Assembly: GCA_022599575.1 (NCBI GenBank)
Contig: JAHZMA010000121.1
Location: 1 to 51,691 of the forward strand
DNA from: Alphaproteobacteria bacterium
GTDB lineage: Bacteria; Pseudomonadota; Alphaproteobacteria; JABAAW01; JAHZMA01
DNA length: 51,691 nucleotides
Direction of reading: 5' to 3'
This document shows positions 33,203-41,765 of the stretch, one piece after another. The position numbers were made by a program, and so were the translations under genes. Within the stretch, counting starts at the first letter, position 1; each line of letters starts with the position of its first letter. The notes under the pieces are model-generated. The model had not been told where the DNA came from. It did not search any database and was given only the letters and a program-made list of their open reading frames with translations.

Positions 33203-33913
33203 ATGCTTGATTTTGATGAAATTTATAAAATATTAGAAAATAATGGCAGCGAACAATCGCGCAAAATTTATCTAAAACATGGCGCAAAAATGCCGATGTT
33301 TGGCGTCAGCTTTAAGGTGCTAGGGGATTTACGCAAAAAAATTAAAATCAACCATCCATTGGCAGAACAATTATGGCAAAGCGGTAATACCGATGCCAGA
33401 ATCTTGGCGTTGATGGTGGCAGACCCCGCACAGATGACTCTTGCAAAAGCTGAAAACTGGCTGGGTGATGAAAATGTTTTTTACATGCACTCTAATTATA
33501 TGGGCGGGCTGATGGCAAAATCTGATAGTGGCATGGCGTTATTTGAAAAATGGTCAAAAAGCGATAAGGAACTTTTCAAACATTGCGCTTACGATACGCT
33601 CTCTACCATGCTGAAAAATGGCGTTATGATTCCAAAAGAAAGAATGTTGAAAATTGTGCAAACCATTATTGATGAAATTCATACATCACCGAACCGTGCG
33701 CGCAACGGCATGAATATGAGCCTGATTGCGATAGGTGTTTATGGCGAAGGCATGAAAGATGTGGCGATTCAAGCAGCACGTAAAATCGGCAAAGTTGAAG
33801 TTGATCATGGCGATACCAGTTGTAAAACCGCCGATGCCGAAAGCTATATCTTGAAATCAATCGCGCATCATGATAAAAAAAAGGTGGCGAAGAAAACTGC
33901 CAAAACTGCGTAA
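33203..33913 (+). CDS. DNA alkylation repair family protein (AlkD-like HEAT repeats)
   Basis: This 236-aa protein is built of helical pairs of the AlkD/AlkC type. Landmarks include KHGAKMPMFGVSFKVLGDLR, ADPAQMTLAKAENWL and SNYMGGLMAKS. AlkD-like proteins are DNA glycosylases for alkylated purines, but many relatives of this short form are uncharacterised. The C-terminus is basic (DKKKVAKKTAKTA). It ends one base before the converging membrane glycosyltransferase gene. Confidence 0.82.
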   Translation: MLDFDEIYKILENNGSEQSRKIYLKHGAKMPMFGVSFKVLGDLRKKIKINHPLAEQLWQSGNTDARILALMVADPAQMTLAKAENWLGDENVFYMHSNYMGGLMAKSDSGMALFEKWSKSDKELFKHCAYDTLSTMLKNGVMIPKERMLKIVQTIIDEIHTSPNRARNGMNMSLIAIGVYGEGMKDVAIQAARKIGKVEVDHGDTSCKTADAESYILKSIAHHDKKKVAKKTAKTA

Positions 33914-35587
33914 TTATCGTTGCAAAACATAAATATTGTAGCGTGTTGTATCACCTAACCATGCTGGAAAATCGGTGATTTTTTGCATTTTATCGCCATA
34001 TTGTGCTTGTAGTGATTGCCATGTTGCATTATTGATTTGGCTACGCCAAAATACCGTAAAATCATAATCATCGGGGTTCCATTTATCGGTTTGGATACAT
34101 TTTAATTGTGCGGTTTGTTTTTCTAAATCTCGCTTGTAGCATGGCTGAAAAGAAGAGAGATGAAAGGCAGGAGTTGATGTTGACTCTATTTGCGAGATAA
34201 GAAGCTTAAAAATCCACAGATGATAATATGCATTATTTGTCTTGTAATAGAAAATTTTATTACTATCAGAATAGTTGAGTGGTAAATTTTGTTTGGTTTG
34301 CGTTATCTGATATTGTCGGGTTTTATATCTTTGCAAATCTGCAACAAGGTTTTGTGTGCTTTTTATTGTATCAAACACAATAAAACTAGCAATCAGGAAA
34401 GTAAGAACTAATCCTGCATTTTTTTGCCATTTGATATTTTTAAGATAATAGCAAGCGGCAAGTAAAATACTGAGTTCGGCAATGCAGTAGTAATACAACA
34501 GATTGGAATTAAGATAACTAACTGTTAAAGCATAAAACAGCCCACCGAAAAAAAGCATTAATGAAAATTGGTGTTTTTGAATGTTTTTATAATCAATAAT
34601 ATAGCCAATAATCATTAAAATGATGAGTGCAAATAAAGGATAATTTTGCAATTTATTGAATATATAAGGAAGGTAGGCACTATCGGTTGCACCATAAATT
34701 TCAGCACTAGGGTGAAATATAAAGGCAAAAATAGCCCATAGGCTTACAAAACATAATGATAATATCAACAATAATATTTCTATTGGTTGTTTGCGAATAA
34801 AAGGAAGAGGGGACATAATATCAATCAATTTAAATTGCTTGTGATAAAGATGAAAACAAAATGATATGAATGCCAAACTTGTGAAATAGATGAAAATTGG
34901 TTCCTTAAAATAAAGCGCAGTATTGCCACAAATGAAAGCGAATAATAAATAAATTGGTTTTTCAGTTTTAAAAAAATGAATGAAGCAATAGAGAAATACG
35001 ATTATTAAAAATAGAGTGTCCCTATCATTCATGAGCATACTGCTGAAAGGCATAAAAAATGATGTGTTACTGATAATGATAGCAAGTGTAATAAGCCGTA
35101 GCGCTAATTTCTCAAATGGAATGATATAAAATAGAAGATAGGCAGCGATGAAATATTGTGCCGTTATTAGAAAAAATGGAATATTCAAATTGCAATTGGT
35201 TGCTGTCAATAATGGGGCGAGGATAGTCCATTCTTGATGGGCAAGGGCAAAAAAGCGGTTTTTCCAAAAAGTTTGAAACTGAATTCTTTCAAATTTACAC
35301 GCGATATCAGAAATATAGTAAACCGAATCAAAATGCTTAAAACCAATTGGAAAAAAATTATACCATATTATTAGCGCACCAATTATCAGCAATATAAGAT
35401 AAGCAATATAGTCAAATATTGATTTCGGCTTGAGTGAAATAGTGCCAAATTGTGAAAAGAATGTTTTTTCAGCTTGATAGATATTTGGCAAATTATTTTT
35501 GATTAATAAATAAAAAATAATAATGGCAATATAGCTACTGCCAATTCCTAGCAATAATAATTTTTCATCTAAATAAAGCGGTGACAT
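33914..35587 (-). CDS. Polytopic membrane protein, probable GT-C type glycosyltransferase
   Basis: This 557-aa protein has 10-12 hydrophobic helices and a C-terminal periplasmic domain of about 130 residues (from about residue 430). A long first loop carries acidic residues (FKHFDSVYYISDIACKFE). These features and the preceding GT2 gene 9 bases away suggest a polyprenyl-phosphate-sugar-dependent transferase that adds a sugar to envelope glycans, as in GtrB-GtrII systems. I see no diagnostic motif, so the assignment rests on topology and context. It is notably AT-rich. Confidence 0.65.
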   Translation of the reverse strand: MSPLYLDEKLLLLGIGSSYIAIIIFYLLIKNNLPNIYQAEKTFFSQFGTISLKPKSIFDYIAYLILLIIGALIIWYNFFPIGFKHFDSVYYISDIACKFERIQFQTFWKNRFFALAHQEWTILAPLLTATNCNLNIPFFLITAQYFIAAYLLFYIIPFEKLALRLITLAIIISNTSFFMPFSSMLMNDRDTLFLIIVFLYCFIHFFKTEKPIYLLFAFICGNTALYFKEPIFIYFTSLAFISFCFHLYHKQFKLIDIMSPLPFIRKQPIEILLLILSLCFVSLWAIFAFIFHPSAEIYGATDSAYLPYIFNKLQNYPLFALIILMIIGYIIDYKNIQKHQFSLMLFFGGLFYALTVSYLNSNLLYYYCIAELSILLAACYYLKNIKWQKNAGLVLTFLIASFIVFDTIKSTQNLVADLQRYKTRQYQITQTKQNLPLNYSDSNKIFYYKTNNAYYHLWIFKLLISQIESTSTPAFHLSSFQPCYKRDLEKQTAQLKCIQTDKWNPDDYDFTVFWRSQINNATWQSLQAQYGDKMQKITDFPAWLGDTTRYNIYVLQR

Positions 35588-35596
35588 TGTTTTGGC

Positions 35597-36547
35597 CTAT
35601 TTTTCGCTTAATAATTCATCAATCACATAAAGCGGACGTTGCTTCACTTGCTGATAAATCCTGCCGACATATTCGCCAATAATGCCAAGCGCAATCATTT
35701 GCACCCCGCCTAAAAATAATATCCCGACCATGATAGATGTATAGCCCGGCACAGCAATATCTAAAAATAATTGCTTATAGATCAAAAAAGCACCATAGCT
35801 AAAGCTTAATAAGGAAATGATGAATCCTGCAATAAACACCAGCCGAATAGGTGCGATTGAAAAAGAAAAAATACCGTCAAGGGCATAGGCAAACATTTTT
35901 TGGTAATTATATTTTGTTTGTCCATATTGTCTTTTATCACGCCGATAGTGAATGATTTTTTTACGAAAGCCCGACCAATTTAATAATGCTTTCATAAAAC
36001 GATGCTGTTCATTGAGCGCAGATATAGAATGCAAGGTTTTTTTATCTAACAGGCGAAAATCACTGGAATGTTTGGTAATAAATTTTTTGCTGACAATTCT
36101 TGCAAAACACCAATAGAACAAATTTGCGGTTATGGTTTTTAGCAATGGGTCGTCACGTGTGTCACGCAATGGTATTACCATATCATAACCATTTTGCCAG
36201 TGCTTTATCATTTCTTCCAACAGATAGGGAGGGTCTTGTAAATCGGCATCCATCGGCACGGTGGCATCGCCATTACAATGGTGGAGCCCAGCAGTTAAGG
36301 CAGCCTCTTTGCCAAAATTGCGCGCTAATTTGATAATTTTAATGCGCTTATCTTTTTGGTGATAGGCTTTTAAGAGCGCGAAACTATCATCAGTTGAGCC
36401 ATCATCAACCGCGATGATTTCCCAATTTTCAGTTATTTTGGCAAGCGCCGCTTTCACTTCAGTAAAATATACATCAATCATGCCACCATCTTGTTCGTTA
36501 TAAAATGGCGTGACAATACTAAGTTTGAAATCTTTAGGGCGCATCAA
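35597..36547 (-). CDS. Polyprenyl-phosphate glycosyltransferase, GT2 family (GtrB/DPM1-like)
   Basis: This 316-aa enzyme transfers a sugar from a nucleotide sugar to undecaprenyl phosphate at the inner membrane. The GT2 domain starts LSIVTPFYNEQDGG, has AVDDGSTDDSFALLK, RNFGKEAALTAGL and the DxD-type PMDADLQDPPYLLEEM. Two C-terminal membrane helices (about 230-255 and 265-290) and the family ending IGEYVGRIYQQVKQRPLYVI are present. Upstream partner of the membrane transferase, with a 9-base gap. Confidence 0.92.
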   Translation of the reverse strand: MMRPKDFKLSIVTPFYNEQDGGMIDVYFTEVKAALAKITENWEIIAVDDGSTDDSFALLKAYHQKDKRIKIIKLARNFGKEAALTAGLHHCNGDATVPMDADLQDPPYLLEEMIKHWQNGYDMVIPLRDTRDDPLLKTITANLFYWCFARIVSKKFITKHSSDFRLLDKKTLHSISALNEQHRFMKALLNWSGFRKKIIHYRRDKRQYGQTKYNYQKMFAYALDGIFSFSIAPIRLVFIAGFIISLLSFSYGAFLIYKQLFLDIAVPGYTSIMVGILFLGGVQMIALGIIGEYVGRIYQQVKQRPLYVIDELLSEK

Positions 36548-36675
36548 TATACCTTAAACATGATACCACAATATATTATAGCGTAAACTATAATAGAAAT
36601 CTTATGCAAACACAAGTTTTCATAATTGCATTGCATGATGTTTTTATGGTAGTAACAAATAAAAAGGAGATAAGA

Positions 36676-37779
36676 ATGTTTGAAATGATTCCAACCATGC
36701 GGATGCGTAATTCGTGTTTTTTTGAAGCCACTGTCGCCGAAGGCGTTAGCGGTTTTTGCCACTATAATTATATGCTACTACCAGTAGGCTATGGCGACCC
36801 TGATGCTTGCTATCACCGTTTGATGAATGGTGTGGCGATGTGGGATGTGGCGGCGCAACGGCAGGTGGAAATTACTGGCCCTGATGCAGCGCGGCTCACG
36901 CAAATTTTAGCACCGCGTGATATGTCAAAATGCGTGGTCAATCAAGGCAAATATGTCGCAATTTGCAACCATGCAGGCACAATTATTAACGACCCGATTA
37001 TCTTGAAATTAGCCGAAGATAGGTTTTGGCTATCGATTGCTGATTCTAACATGCTATTTTGGTCGCGCGCCATTGCGGCTGAACGCGGGCTAAAAGCCAG
37101 CATTACCGAACCTGATGTGTCACCATTGGCGGTGCAGGGGCCACAAGCCGAAAATGTGGTGGCGCATTTATTAGGCGATTGGGTGCGCGAATTGAAATAT
37201 TTCTGGTTTAAGCCAGCCGAAATTGAAGGCATTCCGATGATGGTGGCGCGTTCGGGTTGGTCAAAACAAGGTGGGTTTGAACTTTATTTGATGGATGAAA
37301 GCAAAGGCACACAATTATGGAATTTGGTGCGCGAAGCAGGTAAAGGATGGGATATTGGTCCTGGCTATCCTGATGCATGCGAACGTATTGAAAGCGGCTT
37401 AATTTCGTGGGGCGGTGATAGTGATGATACCACCAATCCATTTGAAATCGGCATGGGCAAATATGTTGACCTTGATGTGCCAGACGAGGTGATAGGAATT
37501 CAGGCGTTGCGTGAAATTAAGCAAAATGGAGTGCGGCGTCACAATCTTGGGCTAGTGCTTGATGAGGGCGCGCCATTAACAGCATCGCACCGATATTGGT
37601 ATCCGATTATGGTTGATGGGCAGAAAATCGGCGATATGACCAATGGTGTTTTCTCGCGCAAATTACAGCGTAATATTGGTTTTGCTTTGGTGGCAACGCG
37701 CTATCAAAATGGCGATAGGGTAGAATTGCATAAAGATAATCAGGTGATTAAAGGCACGTTAACAAATTTGCCATTTTAG
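36676..37779 (+). CDS. dmdA: GcvT-family methyltransferase, probable dimethylsulfoniopropionate demethylase
   Basis: This 367-aa protein uses tetrahydrofolate to take a methyl group from DMSP if the DmdA call is right. It matches DmdA as I remember it in several stretches: YNYMLLPVGYGD, MWDVAAQRQVEITG, NDPIILKL, SIADSNMLFWSRA, ARSGWSKQGGFELYL, GPGYPDACERIESGL and NPFEIGMGKYV. Its length (about 369 in Pelagibacter) also fits. The ATG at 36676 has a strong AAGGAGAT site; an earlier ATG at 36604 has none. Related aminomethyltransferases of unknown substrate are the alternative. It stands alone, divergent from the GT2 gene. Confidence 0.72.
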   Translation: MFEMIPTMRMRNSCFFEATVAEGVSGFCHYNYMLLPVGYGDPDACYHRLMNGVAMWDVAAQRQVEITGPDAARLTQILAPRDMSKCVVNQGKYVAICNHAGTIINDPIILKLAEDRFWLSIADSNMLFWSRAIAAERGLKASITEPDVSPLAVQGPQAENVVAHLLGDWVRELKYFWFKPAEIEGIPMMVARSGWSKQGGFELYLMDESKGTQLWNLVREAGKGWDIGPGYPDACERIESGLISWGGDSDDTTNPFEIGMGKYVDLDVPDEVIGIQALREIKQNGVRRHNLGLVLDEGAPLTASHRYWYPIMVDGQKIGDMTNGVFSRKLQRNIGFALVATRYQNGDRVELHKDNQVIKGTLTNLPF

Positions 37780-37803
37780 CAAATCTGCCATTTTAGTGTT
37801 AAC

Positions 37804-38190
37804 TTAAAGAATAATATAGCTGGTATAAGCGCCGATTGCCGCAACAAGCACCACCACCGCATCATAGCCTGCGCTTATCATAATCATTTTTCGTGAATGC
37901 CCAAAAAACATGCAAGCGGCAGTTTTCATAGATACTAGCGTTAGCAACGGCACCATTAAAGCCATGACGATATTACCGCCCGTTAGCGAGAAAATTAAAA
38001 ACACCATATAGGTAACAGAAAAAATAAAGAGAAATTGTATCACCATCGGAGCGAGGGTCATTTTATAATCTTCAGCAGTTCGGTGCGGCTGTTCTTGCAT
38101 CCATGCTGTGCCAAAACCTTTAGCATGATACCAAAATGCGCCGATGGCAAAAGCAATCATTGCAGTAAGTAATAGTGCGATATAAATCAT
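37804..38190 (-). CDS. DUF1761-like four-helix membrane protein
   Basis: This 128-aa protein has four hydrophobic helices. The N-terminal part AIGAFWYHAKGFGTAWMQEQ resembles the DUF1761 family, whose function is unknown. AGGGA lies upstream of the ATG at 38190, which I prefer to the ATG at 38211. It converges with dmdA and is preceded by tRNA-Ile on the same strand. Confidence 0.7.
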   Translation of the reverse strand: MIYIALLLTAMIAFAIGAFWYHAKGFGTAWMQEQPHRTAEDYKMTLAPMVIQFLFIFSVTYMVFLIFSLTGGNIVMALMVPLLTLVSMKTAACMFFGHSRKMIMISAGYDAVVVLVAAIGAYTSYIIL

Positions 38191-38219
38191 TGCTTTATCC
38201 CTATTTATCATTTGTATGA

Positions 38220-38296
<77 letters not shown>

Positions 38297-38470
38297 TTAA
38301 CCGTTGATGATTTTACAGCGAAATGATAATGAGTGCAATAGCTGTTTTTAATAATTGTTATTTTATTTTGTTACTATGTGTAATGATATATGATATATCG
38401 TTACTATGCACTTTATTTTATTGTAATAAACATTTATAATATAGTTGATTTTTGAAAAGGTGGGTATTTA

Positions 38471-39919
38471 ATGAGAATATTTATATCATTAATGATGGTG
38501 GCATTGTTATCGGGCTGTGCGGCATTTAGCAAACAGCATAATGAATTTCATGCCGAATTTCGACAGTTCTCATCTGAAGAAGCGGCAATTGCGCGTGCTG
38601 AAAAATTTGAAACAGATGAAAAAGCAAACAAAATTTTACATTTACAAGAACAAGCCAGACTCTACCATATTGGTGGTGATTATGTGACCAGCCGCGAAAA
38701 ATTAGCTGAGGTTTTAGAATTTTATCGCGACAGTGATTATGATGCGATTATCAATACAGGGCGTTTAGGCGCGAACGCAGGTGCGCTATTAACCAATGAT
38801 AAGGTGATTCCTTATAATGGTTCGGATTATGAACGTATCTATTCAAGACAGATACAGGCAATGAATTATCTGGCGTTAGGTGATGTAAGCGGCGCAATGG
38901 TAGAAGTGCGCGCGGCAGCGAACGAACAACGCTTTGCCGCCGAAGCGCGTGATAAACGCGTTGATGAAGCGGTTGACGAAAAACGCGTAAAAATGTTGAA
39001 TTATGTTGATAAGAGCCAATTAAATATTTTAAGCGAACTTGCAGGCGATAAGCGCAATGGTTTTTTAAGCAGCTATATGTATTATTTTTCAGCACTTCTG
39101 CGCGAAGCAACAGGTGATGCCAATGCCGCCTATATTGATTATCGGCAAGCATGGCAGTTGGTGGCACCTAACCGTTATTTAGGCAATAATGTGGTGCGGT
39201 TGGCAGAGCGCTATGATAGAGGCAATCAGCAACGCTATCAGGAATTATTGGGCAGTAATCAAGTGCAAACACTACCCGCACAAAGTGGTAAAGTTGCGGT
39301 GTTGATTGAACGTGGTTTTGTGCAACCGCGTCAAGAGTTTAGCTTTGAGGTGCAGTTTGATTATATTAGCCCTACGGGTCAATATAGACTTATCTGGGCA
39401 AAAGCCGCCATACCAACCTATAATAAAAGTGATGGTCGGTTTTTATCGCCAGTAACAGTTGTATCAGGCGATGTTGAGGTGCAAAGTCAGTTTGTGATGA
39501 ATAGCATTACCCTTGCCGCCAATCAGTTGAAAGAAGCAATGCCCGGCATTATGTTGCGACAATCAACCCGTATCGTTACGAAACAAATTGCGGCGGAGGG
39601 GGTGTCACGGGCGGCAGCATCAACGGCAGGCGATGATTCTACTGCCGCATTTATTGGGTTTGTTGCGGGGTTTGCCGCACAAGGTGCGGGGGCATTGTTA
39701 GAAAAAGCTGATACGCGCTCATGGTTGAGTATTCCAGACCAGATTGATAATGCTGAATTGATTTTACCAGCAGGCAAACAAGAAATTACTGTGCAATTGG
39801 CGGGTGGTAGAGTTGTAAAAACTAAGGCAGATGTTACGGCTGGCGGTATTACCATTATCCGTGTGTTTGATAATGGCATTTTCGCCAACGCCACGCAACT
39901 TTATCCTATTGCACAATAA
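38471..39919 (+). CDS. COG3014-like lipoprotein with TPR-like helices
   Basis: This 482-aa envelope protein has a lipoprotein signal (MMVALLSGC, Cys at residue 16). An alpha-helical TPR-like N-terminal half follows (YHIGGDYVTSREKLAEVLEF, MNYLALGDVSGAMVEVRAAA). The middle resembles a beta domain (IERGFVQPRQEFSFEVQFDY). A Gly/Ala-rich hydrophobic stretch near 395-415 (FIGFVAGFAAQGAGALLE) recalls glycine-zipper segments. The family is found beside LpoB-like and LPP20-like genes, as here on the opposite strand, and is thought to be part of an outer-membrane complex of unknown function. Confidence 0.78.
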   Translation: MRIFISLMMVALLSGCAAFSKQHNEFHAEFRQFSSEEAAIARAEKFETDEKANKILHLQEQARLYHIGGDYVTSREKLAEVLEFYRDSDYDAIINTGRLGANAGALLTNDKVIPYNGSDYERIYSRQIQAMNYLALGDVSGAMVEVRAAANEQRFAAEARDKRVDEAVDEKRVKMLNYVDKSQLNILSELAGDKRNGFLSSYMYYFSALLREATGDANAAYIDYRQAWQLVAPNRYLGNNVVRLAERYDRGNQQRYQELLGSNQVQTLPAQSGKVAVLIERGFVQPRQEFSFEVQFDYISPTGQYRLIWAKAAIPTYNKSDGRFLSPVTVVSGDVEVQSQFVMNSITLAANQLKEAMPGIMLRQSTRIVTKQIAAEGVSRAAASTAGDDSTAAFIGFVAGFAAQGAGALLEKADTRSWLSIPDQIDNAELILPAGKQEITVQLAGGRVVKTKADVTAGGITIIRVFDNGIFANATQLYPIAQ

Positions 39920-39977
39920 TATTGATATAGTGATATTTATTCAGATAATCAAAGCGATTCGCGATTATCATTTAGAA

Positions 39978-41147
39978 TCATTTTTCAGCGATATTAACCA
40001 GCCCATCGCCTGATAATAATTGCAACAATGTTTGTTGCGCTAATTTTTGCCATTGATATGCGCTAATTTCATCGGTTTCAGCATCAAAGAGGCGGATATT
40101 CTCACTGGCAGTGGCAATGTTTCGTCCTGATTTGGTGAAGCTGAGCGACAGGCTAACCAACACATGTTCAAAATCTTTGACGGCATTATTGGACTGACTA
40201 TCAGCATTAACAACCAGTTTTAAATCGCTATCATTATCAATCTGCACATTATAGGCAAGTAATATTTCTTCCAATGCACGGGTGATAGAATTTCTGCTTT
40301 TGTCACTGGCACTATTGATGGTGATTGCAACGCTAATAGGTTGCGCTGGTAGGCGCACAAGTGCCAGATTCACGCGCTCTTCACGGGAACGTGAAATCCG
40401 TAACACACCCGTTTCCGATGCAAAATCTTCGCGGCTAATTTGGTAGCGATATGACCCAACGGGTAAGAAAATTTTATTCGCAACTGCAAAATCTTGTTCA
40501 TTGATGGTGATGGTAAAAGAATCATTGAATGAAACATTGGCAGGGGGAATAAAGCGCACCCAACCATAATTGCCAACGCGCAACTGTAATTTCTTTTCAA
40601 TATCTGCCGCTTTGCTTGCAATACCATTACGGTTAGGAATATTCAAATTTTTCTGGGCGGCGAAATTAAGCAATGCAATTAATTGGCGTGTCTCGTGATA
40701 AGAATTGGAAATCTGTAGTTTGGTCAACCCCTCAATATCATTGGGCAAATTGCCTGCAAGATATAAAATTGTTTGTCGCAAAGCATCATCTGATAACACA
40801 GCGCGAACATAATAAATCTTTTTCTTGCGCTTGGCAGCTTCAAATATAATGCCTTGAAACTTAATATGTGATTCTAGCTGAATATCAGTTTCTGCTGATG
40901 TGCTAACCTCATCATTATCGGTGGAAACGCGTGAGCGCACAGCACTATCAACATCTACTAAAATCTGTTGTGAAAGCACAGCAAGCGCATTTTCACGCGC
41001 TTCATTGACGCTTTTGCCTTCACCCTCACCTATAAGTGGTTCAGCATAGGCATGCGTGCCGATAAGCATGAGCATCGGCAGGAAGAGGGTGATGATAAAT
41101 TTATTAAAATAACCCTTTTTTGGTTGTTTTACTGACTTCAACTTCAT
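39978..41147 (-). CDS. LPP20-domain secreted protein
   Basis: This 389-aa protein has a signal peptide (hydrophobic segment near 17-33, ending THAYA) without a clear lipobox. The LPP20-type domain follows (GEGEGKSVNEARENALAVLS, QQILVDVDS). The later part has the PEGA-like pattern FAVANKIFLPVGSYRYQISR. It overlaps the LpoB-like gene by 44 bases, an unusually long overlap that suggests coupling or a later true start. Function unknown; probably envelope. Confidence 0.75.
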   Translation of the reverse strand: MKLKSVKQPKKGYFNKFIITLFLPMLMLIGTHAYAEPLIGEGEGKSVNEARENALAVLSQQILVDVDSAVRSRVSTDNDEVSTSAETDIQLESHIKFQGIIFEAAKRKKKIYYVRAVLSDDALRQTILYLAGNLPNDIEGLTKLQISNSYHETRQLIALLNFAAQKNLNIPNRNGIASKAADIEKKLQLRVGNYGWVRFIPPANVSFNDSFTITINEQDFAVANKIFLPVGSYRYQISREDFASETGVLRISRSREERVNLALVRLPAQPISVAITINSASDKSRNSITRALEEILLAYNVQIDNDSDLKLVVNADSQSNNAVKDFEHVLVSLSLSFTKSGRNIATASENIRLFDAETDEISAYQWQKLAQQTLLQLLSGDGLVNIAEK

Positions 41148-41688
41148 CTAACCAAACATCAACGCCTGTTTCAATATCAGTCAAGATGATGGTTACCTTA
41201 TAAAAAGTTTGCACTTTTTTGCCAACTTTGTTACGGAATGATGTGATAGAACCACGCAATACATAGCGCGCCCCCACAACTTTACCAAGCCGTGCAACCG
41301 TCGCAGGGTCGGCAACGCCTGCTTGTTCTAATGCTGTTTCATCTTTTAGATTGGCGAGTGTCTCACGCGTTACAAAGGTGAATAAACGTGCGCGTGAAAA
41401 TCTTACCTGCAATGATTGGGTGATTGAGGCAGTATCAATATGTTCATCGGTACGATTAACCAATGGTGTAATCAGCATGGCGGGGCGTTCATCGCCAATT
41501 TCTTCGCGCAACCAGCGGTCACCCGACATTTTATCAGCCATCTGTTCGGTGATAATGCGAAAATCGCGAATCCCGAAATTGGTGCTGATATCTTCGTCAC
41601 CAGCTGTATTATATGCTGTGCCACCACCGCAAGCCACAAGTGCGAGTGATGCCGCAAGTAACAATAAAAAAACGCGTAATTTCTCCAT
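41104..41688 (-). CDS. Penicillin-binding protein activator LpoB-like lipoprotein
   Basis: This 194-aa protein has a lipobox (SLALVAC) and the LpoB/YcfM-type domain: NFGIRDFRIITEQMADKM, PAMLITPLVNRTDEHIDTAS, KVVGARYVLRGSITSF and TDIETGVDVW. In E. coli LpoB activates the transpeptidase PBP1b from the outer membrane. The COG3014 and LPP20 neighbours mark a broader family whose members may have other partners, so I do not give it the lpoB symbol. Confidence 0.8.
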   Translation of the reverse strand: MEKLRVFLLLLAASLALVACGGGTAYNTAGDEDISTNFGIRDFRIITEQMADKMSGDRWLREEIGDERPAMLITPLVNRTDEHIDTASITQSLQVRFSRARLFTFVTRETLANLKDETALEQAGVADPATVARLGKVVGARYVLRGSITSFRNKVGKKVQTFYKVTIILTDIETGVDVWLDEVEVSKTTKKGLF

Positions 41689-41765
41689 AACCTATCCTAT
41701 CAATATGTGAGAACCAATATTTTGTGTATAATAGTGCAACATATGTGATGATGCAAGCATATTTT

